Shown: positions 24,579 to 33,552, numbered from the stretch's first letter. The stretch: DNA of 53,033 bases from Hyphomicrobiales bacterium (GCA_900468065.1 UBTA01000035.1:2145-55177); one strand, 5' to 3'. Made by a program: numbers and translations. Notes: a model not told the origin generated them from the letters alone.

Positions 24579-26621
24579 GTGTCCGCCCAGGAAAACAAAA
24601 GCGACCCCCTCGTCCTGTTCATGCCATCCGGCAAGCGCGGCCGTTTCCCCATCGGCACGCCGGTGCTGGACGCAGCGCGCTCGCTCGGCGTCTATGTCGA
24701 GAGCGTCTGCGGTGGCCGGGCGACCTGCGGGCGCTGTCAGGTCTCGGTGCAGGAAGGCAATTTCGCCAAGCACAAGATCGTCTCCTCGCTCGACCACATC
24801 TCCGTCAAGGGGCCAAAGGAAGAGCGCTACGAGAGCATTCGCGGCCTGCCGGACGGCCGCCGACTGTCCTGCTCGTCGCAGATCCTCGGCGACCTCGTCA
24901 TCGACGTACCGCAGGACACGGTCATCAATGCGCAGGTGGTGCGCAAGGCCGCGACCGACCGGGTGATCGAGCGCAATGCCGCGATCCAGCTCTGCTATGT
25001 CGAGGTCGATGAGCCCGACATGCACAAGCCGCTCGGCGATCTTGACCGGCTGAAAGTGATGCTGGAAAAGGACTGGGGCTGGAAGGATCTGTTGATCGCG
25101 CCGCACCTGATCCCGCAGATCCAGGGCATTTTGCGCAAGGGCAACTGGGGTGTCACCGCCGCCATCCACCGCGATATGGACTCATCCCGCCCCTTCATCG
25201 TCGGCCTCTGGCCTGGCCTGAAGAACGAAGCCTATGGTATCGCCTGCGATATCGGCTCGACGACCATCGCCATGCATCTGGTCTCGCTGCTGTCCGGCCG
25301 CATCGTTGGATCTTCCGGCACGTCCAACCCGCAGATCCGCTTCGGCGAAGACCTGATGAGCCGCGTCTCCTACGTGATGATGAACCCGGATGGCCGGGAA
25401 GCCATGACCAGGGCTGTTCGCGAGGCGATCAATGTCCTGATCGGCAAGGTCTGCGCCGAGGGCGAGGTCGATCGCCACGATATTCTCGACATGGTCTTCG
25501 TCGGCAATCCGATCATGCACCACCTGTTCCTCGGCATAGACCCGACCGAGCTTGGCCAGGCGCCATTTGCGCTCGCCGTATCCGGCGCGCTGCAATACTG
25601 GGCGCATGAAATCGATATCGACGTCAATCGCGGCGCCCGTCTCTACATGCTGCCCTGCATTGCCGGCCATGTCGGTGCCGACGCCGCAGGCGCAACACTG
25701 GCGGAAGGCCCCTATCGCCAGGACCGGATGATGCTGCTGGTCGATGTCGGCACCAACGCCGAAATCGTGCTTGGCAACAAGGACCGTGTCGTCGCCGCGT
25801 CTTCGCCGACCGGCCCGGCCTTCGAAGGTGCTGAAATTTCCTCCGGCCAACGGGCAGCACCGGGCGCCATCGAGCGCGTCCGCATCGACCCGGAAACGCT
25901 GGAACCGAAATTCCGCGTCATCGGCGTCGATAAATGGTCGGATGAAGAGGGTTTTGCCGAGGCAGCCGCTGCCGTCGGCGTCACCGGCATCTGCGGCTCG
26001 GCGATCATCGAGGTCGTCGCCGAGATGTATCTCTGCGGCATCATTTCCGAAGACGGCGTGGTTGACGGCGGCATGGCGGCAAAGAGCCCGCGCATCCTGC
26101 AGAACGGCCGCACCTTCTCTTATCTTCTGCATGATGGCGACCAGCGCATCACGGTGACGCAGAACGACGTGCGCGCCATCCAGCTGGCCAAGGCCGCCCT
26201 ATATGCCGGTATCAAGCTTTTGATGGAAAAGCTTGAGATCGAGCATGTCGATACGATCCGCTTTGCCGGCGCCTTCGGCTCCTTCATCGATCCGAAATAC
26301 GCGATGGTTCTCGGGCTCATCCCGGATTGCGATCTCTCCGAAGTCAAGGCAGTCGGCAATGCTGCCGGGACCGGCGCTCTGATGGCGCTCCTCAACCGCG
26401 GCCATCGCCGCGAGATAGAGCAAACCGTCAGCAAAATCGAGAAGATAGAGACGGCACTTGAATCAAAGTTTCAGGAGCATTTCGTCTACGCCATGGCGCT
26501 TCCGAACAAGGTCGATACCTTCCCGAAACTGTCGGCGGCGGTGACATTGCCCGAACGCAAACAGCTCTCCGACGATGGCAGCGATGGCGGCGGCAGGCGT
26601 CGGCGCCGCAGCCGGGAATGA
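24579..26621 (+). CDS. Ferredoxin-ASKHA reductive activator of corrinoid proteins (RamA/RACE-like, DUF4445)
   Basis: The 680-residue protein starts with a 2Fe-2S ferredoxin domain with Cys44, Cys50, Cys53 (CGGRATCGRC) and a fourth candidate at Cys98 (RLSCSS). A linker is followed by the ASKHA/DUF4445 domain, with ACDIGSTTIAMHL, DVGTNAEIVLG, SPTGPAFEGAEIS and GICGSAIIE. Such proteins use ATP to drive reduction of inactive Co(II) corrinoid to Co(I), which any corrinoid methyltransferase needs, especially under oxygen. The tail has GGGRRRRRSRE, an Arg-rich end. The start is GTG with AGGA about 10 nt before it. It closes the cluster; the topoisomerase gene follows 56 bp later. Confidence 0.9.
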   Translation: MSAQENKSDPLVLFMPSGKRGRFPIGTPVLDAARSLGVYVESVCGGRATCGRCQVSVQEGNFAKHKIVSSLDHISVKGPKEERYESIRGLPDGRRLSCSSQILGDLVIDVPQDTVINAQVVRKAATDRVIERNAAIQLCYVEVDEPDMHKPLGDLDRLKVMLEKDWGWKDLLIAPHLIPQIQGILRKGNWGVTAAIHRDMDSSRPFIVGLWPGLKNEAYGIACDIGSTTIAMHLVSLLSGRIVGSSGTSNPQIRFGEDLMSRVSYVMMNPDGREAMTRAVREAINVLIGKVCAEGEVDRHDILDMVFVGNPIMHHLFLGIDPTELGQAPFALAVSGALQYWAHEIDIDVNRGARLYMLPCIAGHVGADAAGATLAEGPYRQDRMMLLVDVGTNAEIVLGNKDRVVAASSPTGPAFEGAEISSGQRAAPGAIERVRIDPETLEPKFRVIGVDKWSDEEGFAEAAAAVGVTGICGSAIIEVVAEMYLCGIISEDGVVDGGMAAKSPRILQNGRTFSYLLHDGDQRITVTQNDVRAIQLAKAALYAGIKLLMEKLEIEHVDTIRFAGAFGSFIDPKYAMVLGLIPDCDLSEVKAVGNAAGTGALMALLNRGHRREIEQTVSKIEKIETALESKFQEHFVYAMALPNKVDTFPKLSAAVTLPERKQLSDDGSDGGGRRRRRSRE

Positions 26622-26677
26622 GCATCGCGAATCCTGATTTTGTGACCGGAACCAAATGACCACGGCGGCGTTTTTGC

Positions 26678-27757
26678 GTGACCGTGGATCAGATGCTCTC
26701 TCAAAACCCGACGCAACGCTCGCGCGACGCCATGCAGAAGGCGGTAACGGAGCTCGTCTATCTCTCCAGTCTCAACGGCGGCATCACCCGCAAACCGGGC
26801 AAGCGCGCCTTTCTCTACTATGATGCCGATGGCAGGCGGATCGAGGACCGGGGCGAACTGGACCGCATTGCAGCGCTGGCCATCCCGCCTGCCTATACCG
26901 ATGTGCTGATCTCGGTCGATCCGAACTCGCATCTGCAGGCAACCGGCCGGGACGCGCGCGGGCGCAAGCAATATCGTTATCATCCGGAATGGTCGGCCGA
27001 GCGCGGCAAGAGCAAATTTGCGCAATTGCCGGATTTTGCCGCGCGGCTGCCGAGGATCCGCGAGAAGGTCGATAGTGATCTGCGCCTGCGCAAGCCGGGC
27101 ATGGAAAAGGCCCTGGCGACGATCGTCTGGCTGCTGGACAATCTCTATATCCGCGTCGGCAACGCCACCTATGCCGCGGAAAACGGTTCCTATGGTCTGA
27201 CGACGCTCAGGAATCGCCACGTCAAGATAGAGGGCTCCAGCGTTCATTTCAATTTCAAGGGTAAATCCGGCAAGGAATGGCGTCTCAGCCACCGCGACCC
27301 GCGCATCACCAAGGCAATCCGCATGCTGCAGGAATTGCCCGGCCAGCAGCTGTTCCAGTATCTCGACGAAGATGGCGGACGCCATGCGATCCGGTCGCAG
27401 GACGTCAATGCCTATATCCGCAAGGCCTCCGGTGCCGACTTTTCGTCGCGGCAGTTCCGCACCTGGGGTGCCACGCGGATGGCGGCAAAGGCCCTGGCTG
27501 CCGTCGAGCCAGGCCCGAGCCAGCGTCAGCTGAAACGGCAGATCAATGATGTCGTGGACAGCGTTGCCGCGCGATTGGTCAACACCCGTGCCGTCTGCCG
27601 GTCGTCTTATATTCATCCGAAAGTCTTTGAGGATTTCGAGCGTGGCAGGCTCGCAGGTCTCCTGAAAATGCGGCCAAGCCGCAGCGAGACGCTGACACGC
27701 TGGATGGATGATGACGAGATCAGGGTGCAGCGCTGGCTGAAGAAGAGCGGCACGTAG
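26678..27757 (+). CDS. DNA topoisomerase IB
   Basis: The 359-residue protein matches bacterial type IB topoisomerases, which relax supercoils by a 3'-phosphotyrosyl step. Landmarks are the N-terminal domain (AIPPAYTDVLISVDPNSHLQ, RDARGRKQYRYHPEW), and the catalytic part with LTTLRNRHVKIEG, DFSSRQFRTWGATRMAA and the nucleophile Tyr in RSSYIHPKV. GTG at 26678 is the longest start; an ATG at 26693 is possible. It is on the same strand as the corrinoid cluster but has no clear functional link to it. Confidence 0.9.
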   Translation: MTVDQMLSQNPTQRSRDAMQKAVTELVYLSSLNGGITRKPGKRAFLYYDADGRRIEDRGELDRIAALAIPPAYTDVLISVDPNSHLQATGRDARGRKQYRYHPEWSAERGKSKFAQLPDFAARLPRIREKVDSDLRLRKPGMEKALATIVWLLDNLYIRVGNATYAAENGSYGLTTLRNRHVKIEGSSVHFNFKGKSGKEWRLSHRDPRITKAIRMLQELPGQQLFQYLDEDGGRHAIRSQDVNAYIRKASGADFSSRQFRTWGATRMAAKALAAVEPGPSQRQLKRQINDVVDSVAARLVNTRAVCRSSYIHPKVFEDFERGRLAGLLKMRPSRSETLTRWMDDDEIRVQRWLKKSGT

Positions 27758-27775
27758 GCACCGCCCTTGTCTTGC

Positions 27776-28660
27776 TTATTGCAAACCGACGAAAGCGGTC
27801 CGGACATGTTCGGCAACGGCAAGAACCGGCGGTGACGCGTTATCGACCACCTGCAGGCCGATATTGTAATGGCCGAGTTCCGGCAGGCCTTCAGCCTCGC
27901 CGAGCGCCACGAGATCGCCTTGGACGAGATAGCGCGGCAAAGGCGCAATCGCGAGATCCGCCTGAATGGCGGCGCGCTGACCCGTCGTATGGGCGCTGAG
28001 GAAGGCCACGCGGAACTTGCGGCCGGATTGCGTCAGTTGCTCCACGGCATCGGCGCGCCAGACGCAGCCATCTTCCCACATCGAGATCGGCAGCGGTTCG
28101 CGCGTATGCGCCGTTCCGCATTTTATACCGGCCCAGACGAGCTTTTCGGACACCAGGATTTCCCCGCCGCCGGTGTTCTCGCCGGCCATGCTGTTGAAGA
28201 TGGCAATGTCCATGCGGTGTTCCTCGACACGCTTGCGCATGACGCTGCTGTTGCCGATGGTCACATCCACCGTAACGTTGGGGTAGGATTCGGAAAACCG
28301 CTTCAGCACTTCAGGCAGGATGCGCTCGCCGATATCCTCGGGCGCACCGACACGCACGACGCCGTTCATGTCAGGCAGAAGGAAACGCGACACGGCTTCG
28401 TTGTTGAGCGCCAGCATGCGCCGCGCGAACCCGAGCAGCACCTCGCCCTTCGGCGTCAGCGATACCGAACGGGCATCCCGCAGGAAGAGAACGCAGCCAA
28501 GCATTTCTTCGAGTTTCTTGATCTGCATCGAGACCGCCGAAGGTGTCCGGTAGACGGTCTCGGCGGCCGTCGTGAAATTTCCGGTCTCGGAAATGGCGAC
28601 GAAGGTTTTCAGGATGTCCAGTTCGAGAAGCGGAAGGACATGCCGCAGCATCATGTTCAT
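27776..28660 (-). CDS. LysR-family transcriptional regulator
   Basis: The 294-residue protein has the N-terminal winged helix (ILKTFVAISETGNFTTAAET, then VSMQIKKLEEMLG) and the C-terminal effector domain of LysR regulators. The ATG at 28660 has GAGG five nt upstream. It is divergent from the 81-aa gene at 28780 and lies tail-to-tail with the topoisomerase gene, 18 bp apart. The target is unknown; by family habit it may control itself and the divergent small gene. It resembles LsrB-type rhizobial regulators, but I do not assign that name. Confidence 0.9.
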   Translation of the reverse strand: MNMMLRHVLPLLELDILKTFVAISETGNFTTAAETVYRTPSAVSMQIKKLEEMLGCVLFLRDARSVSLTPKGEVLLGFARRMLALNNEAVSRFLLPDMNGVVRVGAPEDIGERILPEVLKRFSESYPNVTVDVTIGNSSVMRKRVEEHRMDIAIFNSMAGENTGGGEILVSEKLVWAGIKCGTAHTREPLPISMWEDGCVWRADAVEQLTQSGRKFRVAFLSAHTTGQRAAIQADLAIAPLPRYLVQGDLVALGEAEGLPELGHYNIGLQVVDNASPPVLAVAEHVRTAFVGLQ

Positions 28661-28779
28661 GGGAGCCTCACGGATCAGATTTTCTGAATAAGAACATCAC
28701 TTCATTTCGTTTGATTGAACCTCAACGGAGGCCGATAGTCAAGTTGCAAACATCGAAGACGTTATGAAAGGAGCTTCCA

Positions 28780-29025
28780 ATGTCCCTGCAAAACGACACG
28801 ACAATGGTTGGCACGACCCGTATTTGGCCAACAGCCAATGGCTTCTCATTCTCCTTGCGCCAAATGTTTGAGCCCTTCGTCCAGCAACTGAGCGAAAGCC
28901 ACCATGCTCGCAAAGTCGCGGAGACGCGCAAGGCAACCCGGCGCGAAATCACCCATCTGCCAGCCAGTCTACAACAGGATTTGGCTTTTTCCGATGGCAC
29001 GGTGATCGCACTGGAGCAGCGTTAA
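28780..29025 (+). CDS. Hypothetical protein, 81 aa, divergent from LysR gene
   Basis: The ATG at 28780 has AAAGGAGC at ideal spacing, strongly favouring a real gene. The product (MSLQNDTTMVGTTRIWPTAN..., ending FSDGTVIALEQR) has a Phe-rich segment FSFSLRQMFEPFVQQL and a basic helix HARKVAETRKATRREITHL. The last part faintly recalls small DUF1127-like proteins, but the match is not convincing. It is followed about 100 bp later by the sensor kinase gene. Confidence 0.65.
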   Translation: MSLQNDTTMVGTTRIWPTANGFSFSLRQMFEPFVQQLSESHHARKVAETRKATRREITHLPASLQQDLAFSDGTVIALEQR

Positions 29026-29132
29026 GCGCGGGTCGCCAGATAACAGCCCTTGGAAACTCTAGCGCAGGCCTCTAAACTCACCGCCAGTGGCGCATAGCCG
29101 CTGGCCGGAAACGAGGGAGGAGCCTCTAAACC

Positions 29133-30953
29133 GTGAAATACCGCCTGCTTGCCGCCCTGTGTCTTGCGCCGCTTCTGCTGTTTGCCGTGGTTTTCCAGGG
29201 CGGAGCATTGGCGACGCGCAGCTATATGGACGAGGCATCGCTGCAGGCAAGCTCGGCCTTGCGCCTGGCGGTCTCGGCGCTCAGCGGACATCTCAGCCGC
29301 TACGAGCCCTTGCCGGCCCTGATTGCCGACCATGACGATATCAAGGAACTGATCGCCCATCCCGATGACAAGGCCCTGCGCGATGCGGCGGATGTCTACC
29401 TAAAGCATATCAACAGACTGCTGGAATCCTCCGATATCTATGTCATGACGCTGGACGGAAACACCATTGCCGCCAGCAATTACGATCAGCCGGCCAGCTT
29501 TGTCGGCCAGAATTTCAGCTACCGTCCGTATTTCCAGGACGCTGCCATCGGCAGGCAATCGCGCTTCTATGCGCTCGGCACCACCTCGCTGAAGCGCGGC
29601 TATTATTTTGCCTCGCCGATCCGCATCGGTGGCCGGATCAGCGGCGTCATCGTCTTCAAGGTCGATATCGATTCGATCGAAACCTCGTGGCGTGGCGGCG
29701 AGTACAAGATCTTCGTGTCCGATCCGGAAGGCATCGTCTTCATGACCGGCAGCCCGGAATGGCTCTATTCCAGCATCCTGCCGCTCAACAGTGCCCGCCT
29801 GCAAAGGACGCAGGCATCGCGGCGCTATGCCGAGGCGGAACTGAAGCCATTGCCGATCACCCGCAGCATGCTTGATGATCACGAGCTGATGACCATGACC
29901 TCTGCCGACCGCCGCGAATATCTGGTCCTGTCGCAATACATGCCCGAGGCCGACTGGACGGTGAATGTGCTGATGGACACGGCCTCCGTTCGCGCCCAGG
30001 CGCGCACCACCATCATCGCGATCGTGCTTTTCCTCTGCCTTGCCGGCCTTGCGCTCGCCATCGTCCTGCAGCGCCGTGCCCGCCTTGCCGAGCGCATGCG
30101 CATGCAGACAGAGGCCCGCAACGAGCTGGAACACCGCGTCGAGGAACGCACAGCCGACCTTGCGCTGGTCAACCAGCGGATCGAGGAAGAGATAGCCGAA
30201 CGCCGGTTGACCGAACTGGAGCTGCGCAAGACCCAGGCCGACCTGATCCAGGCGGGTAAGCTCGCAGGTCTTGGGCAGATGTCAGCCGCCCTCTCCCACG
30301 AACTCAATCAGCCGCTGGCCGCTGCCAAGACCTATGCCGACAGCGCGGCGATGCTGATCGACCTGGAACGCGTGCCGGAAGCCCGCGACAATGTCCGGCG
30401 TATTTCCGGGTTGATCGATCGCATGGCCTCAATCAGCAGGCACCTGCGCAATTTCGCCCGCAAGCCGAACGAGAAGCTTGGCCCCGTGGCGCTCGATGCC
30501 GTCATCGCCGATACGCTGGAGATCGTCTCCGCCCGCCTGAAGACCGCCGATGCCGACCTGCTGATCGAGCTTGGCAACGATGCCATCATGGTCCATGCCG
30601 GTTTTGTGCGGCTGCAGCAGGTCCTCGTCAACATCATCACCAACGCGGCGGATGCGGTCGAAGGCCTTGCCGACCGGCGCATTCATGTCCTGGCGGAACG
30701 TCAAAACGACAAGATTATCCTGACGATCAGGGATCATGGACCGGGCGTGCCGGCGGCGATCACCGAGCGAATCTTCGATCCTTTCTATACCACCAAGGGC
30801 GTCGGTAAGGGGCTGGGTCTCGGCCTGTCGATCTCCTACAATATCGTCAAGGATTTCGGCGGCAGTCTCTCCGTCTCAGACCACCCGGAGGGGGGCGCCG
30901 TGTTCCGCATAGAGCTTGAGGCCGCAACCGCCGCCCGGGAGGCCGCCGAGTGA
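29133..30953 (+). CDS. DctB-like sensor histidine kinase
   Basis: The 606-residue kinase has transmembrane helices at about 8-28 and 293-313, with a periplasmic double-Cache domain between. A coiled coil (about 325-372) leads to the dimerisation domain with phospho-acceptor His389 in ALSHELNQPLAAAK. The ATPase domain has NIITNAADAVEG, DHGPGVPA, IFDPFYTTK and GLGLGLSI. This layout is that of DctB, which senses C4-dicarboxylates. It overlaps the response regulator gene by 4 nt. With a tricarboxylate-type transporter right downstream, the ligand is probably an organic acid, perhaps not succinate. Confidence 0.89.
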   Translation: MKYRLLAALCLAPLLLFAVVFQGGALATRSYMDEASLQASSALRLAVSALSGHLSRYEPLPALIADHDDIKELIAHPDDKALRDAADVYLKHINRLLESSDIYVMTLDGNTIAASNYDQPASFVGQNFSYRPYFQDAAIGRQSRFYALGTTSLKRGYYFASPIRIGGRISGVIVFKVDIDSIETSWRGGEYKIFVSDPEGIVFMTGSPEWLYSSILPLNSARLQRTQASRRYAEAELKPLPITRSMLDDHELMTMTSADRREYLVLSQYMPEADWTVNVLMDTASVRAQARTTIIAIVLFLCLAGLALAIVLQRRARLAERMRMQTEARNELEHRVEERTADLALVNQRIEEEIAERRLTELELRKTQADLIQAGKLAGLGQMSAALSHELNQPLAAAKTYADSAAMLIDLERVPEARDNVRRISGLIDRMASISRHLRNFARKPNEKLGPVALDAVIADTLEIVSARLKTADADLLIELGNDAIMVHAGFVRLQQVLVNIITNAADAVEGLADRRIHVLAERQNDKIILTIRDHGPGVPAAITERIFDPFYTTKGVGKGLGLGLSISYNIVKDFGGSLSVSDHPEGGAVFRIELEAATAAREAAE

Positions 30954-32305
30954 GCGATGCACGTGTGCTGCTGGTCGATGACGAAGAGGACATGCGCCGC
31001 TCCACCGCGCAGGCGCTCGGCCTGTTCGGACTTGATGTCGATACTCACGCCAGCGCCGAAGACGTGCTGGAACTGATCGGCTACAGCTTCTCCGGCGTCG
31101 TCATCAGCGATATCCGCATGCCCGGCATGGATGGGATGACGCTGTTGCAGCGAATCCGCGAGGTTGATGCGGAAATCCCGGTCATCCTCGTCACCGGCCA
31201 TGGCGACGTGCAGCTGGCCGTCAAGGCGATGCGCGAGGGTGTCTACGACTTCCTTGAAAAACCGTTTACCGCCCAGCATCTGGCAGCCATTGCCCGCCGC
31301 GCGCTCGACCGGCGCAGCCTCGTGCTCGAAAACCGTCGGCTGCGCGCTGTTGCCGGCAAGCGTGACGATATCGAGGCAAGGCTGCCCGGCCGGACACAGG
31401 CGATGGTCGATCTGCGCTACCGGCTGCGCGCCATCGGGGCGACCGACGCCGACACGCTGATCATCGGCGAAACCGGCGTCGGCAAGGAAGTCGTTGCCCG
31501 CGCGCTGCACGATATCAGCGCCCGGGCCGACCGGCCGCTGATCGCCATCAACTGCGCCGCCCTGCCGGAAAACCTGATCGAGAGCGAGCTGTTCGGCCAT
31601 GAGGCCGGCGCCTTTCCGGGGGCGCTGCGGCCACGCTACGGCAAGTTCGAACATGGCCGCGGCGGCACCATCCTCCTCGACGAGATCGGCTCCCTGCCCT
31701 TCGATCTGCAGGCCAAGTTTCTACGGGTGCTGCAGGAGCGCGTGATTACCCGGCTGGGCTCCAACGAGATCGTGCCGCTCGATGTCCGTTTCGTTGCCAC
31801 CAGCAAGGTCAATCTCGAGGCGGAAGTTGCCGCCGGCCGGTTTCGGGCCGATCTTCTCTACCGCCTGAATGTCGCGACGCTGCATGTGCCATCGCTGGCA
31901 CAGCGAAAGGCCGATATCCCGCTGCTGTTCCTGCAGCTGGTCAGGGAGGCCGCCGCCCGTTACGTGCGCAACGATATCGATGTGCCCCCAAGCCTGATTA
32001 CCGAGATCGCCGAGCGCGCTTGGCCCGGCAATGTCCGAGAGTTGCGCAACGCTGCCGACCGGCTGGTCCTTGGCCTCGACCTGAAGCCCGATGAGGCAGA
32101 GGCGCGACCGGAAAAACAGCGCCTGGCAGACAAGGTCGCTGACTTTGAACGCGGCATCATCGCCAGCGCTCTTGCTGCCCATGGCGGCGCGTTACGGCCG
32201 GTTTATGAGCTCCTCGGTATCTCTCGAAAGACGCTCTACGAGAAAATGCAGAAATACGGCCTCGATAAAAAGCTGTCCGTCGGAGATGACGACTACGCTG
32301 TTTGA
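30950..32305 (+). CDS. DctD-like sigma-54-dependent response regulator
   Basis: The 451-residue regulator has a receiver domain (phospho-acceptor Asp54 in ISDIRMPGMDG, Lys104 in LEKPF), an AAA+ domain (Walker A GETGVGKE at 173-180, Walker B GGTILLDEIG), and a C-terminal helix-turn-helix (RPVYELLGISRKTLYEKMQK). It should activate sigma-54 promoters when phosphorylated by the adjacent kinase. The sigma-54 contact loop reads GAFPGA (220-225) rather than the usual GAFTGA. It starts inside the kinase gene's stop (ATGA-type overlap). The likely target is the tct operon 200 bp downstream. Confidence 0.9.
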   Translation: MSDARVLLVDDEEDMRRSTAQALGLFGLDVDTHASAEDVLELIGYSFSGVVISDIRMPGMDGMTLLQRIREVDAEIPVILVTGHGDVQLAVKAMREGVYDFLEKPFTAQHLAAIARRALDRRSLVLENRRLRAVAGKRDDIEARLPGRTQAMVDLRYRLRAIGATDADTLIIGETGVGKEVVARALHDISARADRPLIAINCAALPENLIESELFGHEAGAFPGALRPRYGKFEHGRGGTILLDEIGSLPFDLQAKFLRVLQERVITRLGSNEIVPLDVRFVATSKVNLEAEVAAGRFRADLLYRLNVATLHVPSLAQRKADIPLLFLQLVREAAARYVRNDIDVPPSLITEIAERAWPGNVRELRNAADRLVLGLDLKPDEAEARPEKQRLADKVADFERGIIASALAAHGGALRPVYELLGISRKTLYEKMQKYGLDKKLSVGDDDYAV

Positions 32306-32313
32306 TGGCGCAA

Positions 32314-32331
32314 TGGGTGGAAATCCACCCA
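32314..32331. promoter_or_regulatory. Palindrome upstream of tctC, candidate DctD-like binding site
   Basis: TGGGTGGA and TCCACCCA form perfect 8-bp arms around AA, right after the response regulator gene and about 180 bp upstream of the tctC start. This distance fits an enhancer for a sigma-54 activator. I could not find a convincing -24/-12 promoter between it and tctC, so the assignment stays tentative. Confidence 0.5.
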
Positions 32332-32509
32332 CGCTTTGCGGCATATGTTCCCAATCTTACCCATGCTGCGCTGCACCGTTTGCGAAATTCTGAAAATGCG
32401 CTCGCTAAATGGTTGCCGCTTCCCCGTCCTGCTCCACAAATGAGGCATCCAGAATCGGCGCGGGAGGAGCTGCGTCGGCTGGCAACATATTTCATTCGGG
32501 AGGACTTCG

Positions 32510-33493
32510 ATGAAAACCCTGACAGCCATTTTCGGTATGACGGCCCTTGCTGCCGTTTCGCTTATTTCCATTTCCGCCAGCGCTCAGACCTATCCCGACC
32601 GCACCATCACCATGGTCGTACCTTTCTCGGCCGGCGGACCGACCGATACGGTTGCGCGTCTGGTTGCCGAATCCATGTCGAAGGATCTTGGCCAGCAGAT
32701 CGTCGTCGAGAACGTCGGCGGCGCCGGCGGTTCGCTCGGTGCCGGCCGCGTGGCCCAGGCCGATCCAGATGGTTACACGGTTCTCTTGCACCACATCGGC
32801 ATGGCCACCAGCGCCACGCTCTACCGCAAGCTTGCCTATGACACGCTGAACGCCTTCGAATATGTCGGCCTCGTCACCGACGTGCCGATGACGATCGTCG
32901 CCCGCAAGGATTTTGAGCCGACAGATCTCAAGGGCCTGATCGATTACGTTAAGGCCAACAAGGACACGGTCACCGTTGCCAATGCCGGCATCGGCGCTGC
33001 CTCGCATCTCTGCGGCATGATGTTCATGAGCGCCATCGACACGCCACTTGTCACCGTTCCCTACAAGGGCACCGGCCCGGCAATGACCGACCTGCTCGGC
33101 GGCCAGGTCGATATCATGTGTGACCAGACCACCAACACCACCAAGCAGATCCTCGGCGGCACGATCAAGGCTTACGCCGTCACCTCGCCTGCCCGCCTGC
33201 CGGTCCTGCCGGATGTCCCGACAGCGGCAGAAGGCGGTCTGGCTGACTTCCAGGTTGGCATCTGGCACGGCGTCTACGCGCCGAAGGGCACGCCGGCAGA
33301 AGCCACCGAACGCCTGTCGAAGGCGCTTCAGGTTGCCCTGAAGGACCCGAACGTCGTTGCCCGCTTCGCTGAACTCGGCACTGTTCCGTCTTCGGAAGCC
33401 GACGCGACACCGGCAGCGCTGAAGACCAAGCTCGAAAACGAGATCGCCCGCTGGAAGCCGGTGATCGAATCCGCTGGCCAATACGCCGACTGA
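32510..33493 (+). CDS. tctC: Tripartite tricarboxylate transporter, periplasmic binding protein (TctC)
   Basis: The 327-residue protein has a signal peptide (MKTLTAIFGMTALAAVSLIS, cut after ASA) and the TctC/Bug fold: YPDRTITMVVPFSAGGPTDT, ENVGGAGGSLGAGRVAQADPD, VPYKGTGPAMTDLLGGQVD and VLPDVPTAAEGGL. These proteins bind carboxylates such as citrate in the periplasm and feed the TctAB membrane parts. GGGAGGAC lies just before the ATG. A strong hairpin separates it from tctB, a common way to make more binding protein than membrane subunits. Confidence 0.9.
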   Translation: MKTLTAIFGMTALAAVSLISISASAQTYPDRTITMVVPFSAGGPTDTVARLVAESMSKDLGQQIVVENVGGAGGSLGAGRVAQADPDGYTVLLHHIGMATSATLYRKLAYDTLNAFEYVGLVTDVPMTIVARKDFEPTDLKGLIDYVKANKDTVTVANAGIGAASHLCGMMFMSAIDTPLVTVPYKGTGPAMTDLLGGQVDIMCDQTTNTTKQILGGTIKAYAVTSPARLPVLPDVPTAAEGGLADFQVGIWHGVYAPKGTPAEATERLSKALQVALKDPNVVARFAELGTVPSSEADATPAALKTKLENEIARWKPVIESAGQYAD

Positions 33494-33522
33494 TTATTGC
33501 CACGATAGGTCATAGGCCCGTC

Positions 33523-33552
33523 CGCCTTCCTCTTTCCTGAAAGAGGAAGGCG
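33523..33552 (+). terminator. Perfect hairpin between tctC and tctB, likely attenuator or RNA-stabilising stem
   Basis: CGCCTTCCTCTTTC (33523-33536) pairs perfectly with GAAAGAGGAAGGCG (33539-33552), 14 bp with only 2 nt between the arms. No T run follows. In an operon with a binding-protein gene first, such stems protect the upstream mRNA and lower expression downstream. Confidence 0.75.

Noticed and set aside
23373-25169. A 598-residue minus-strand frame opposite the methyltransferase and activator genes
   Set aside because: Shadow of three conserved plus-strand genes; it spans their boundaries and shows no domain.
32331-32509. Sigma-54 promoter upstream of tctC
   Set aside because: The best candidate, TGGCAACATATTTCATT at 32480-32496, lacks the GC of the -12 element and overlaps the ribosome site, so it cannot serve tctC.
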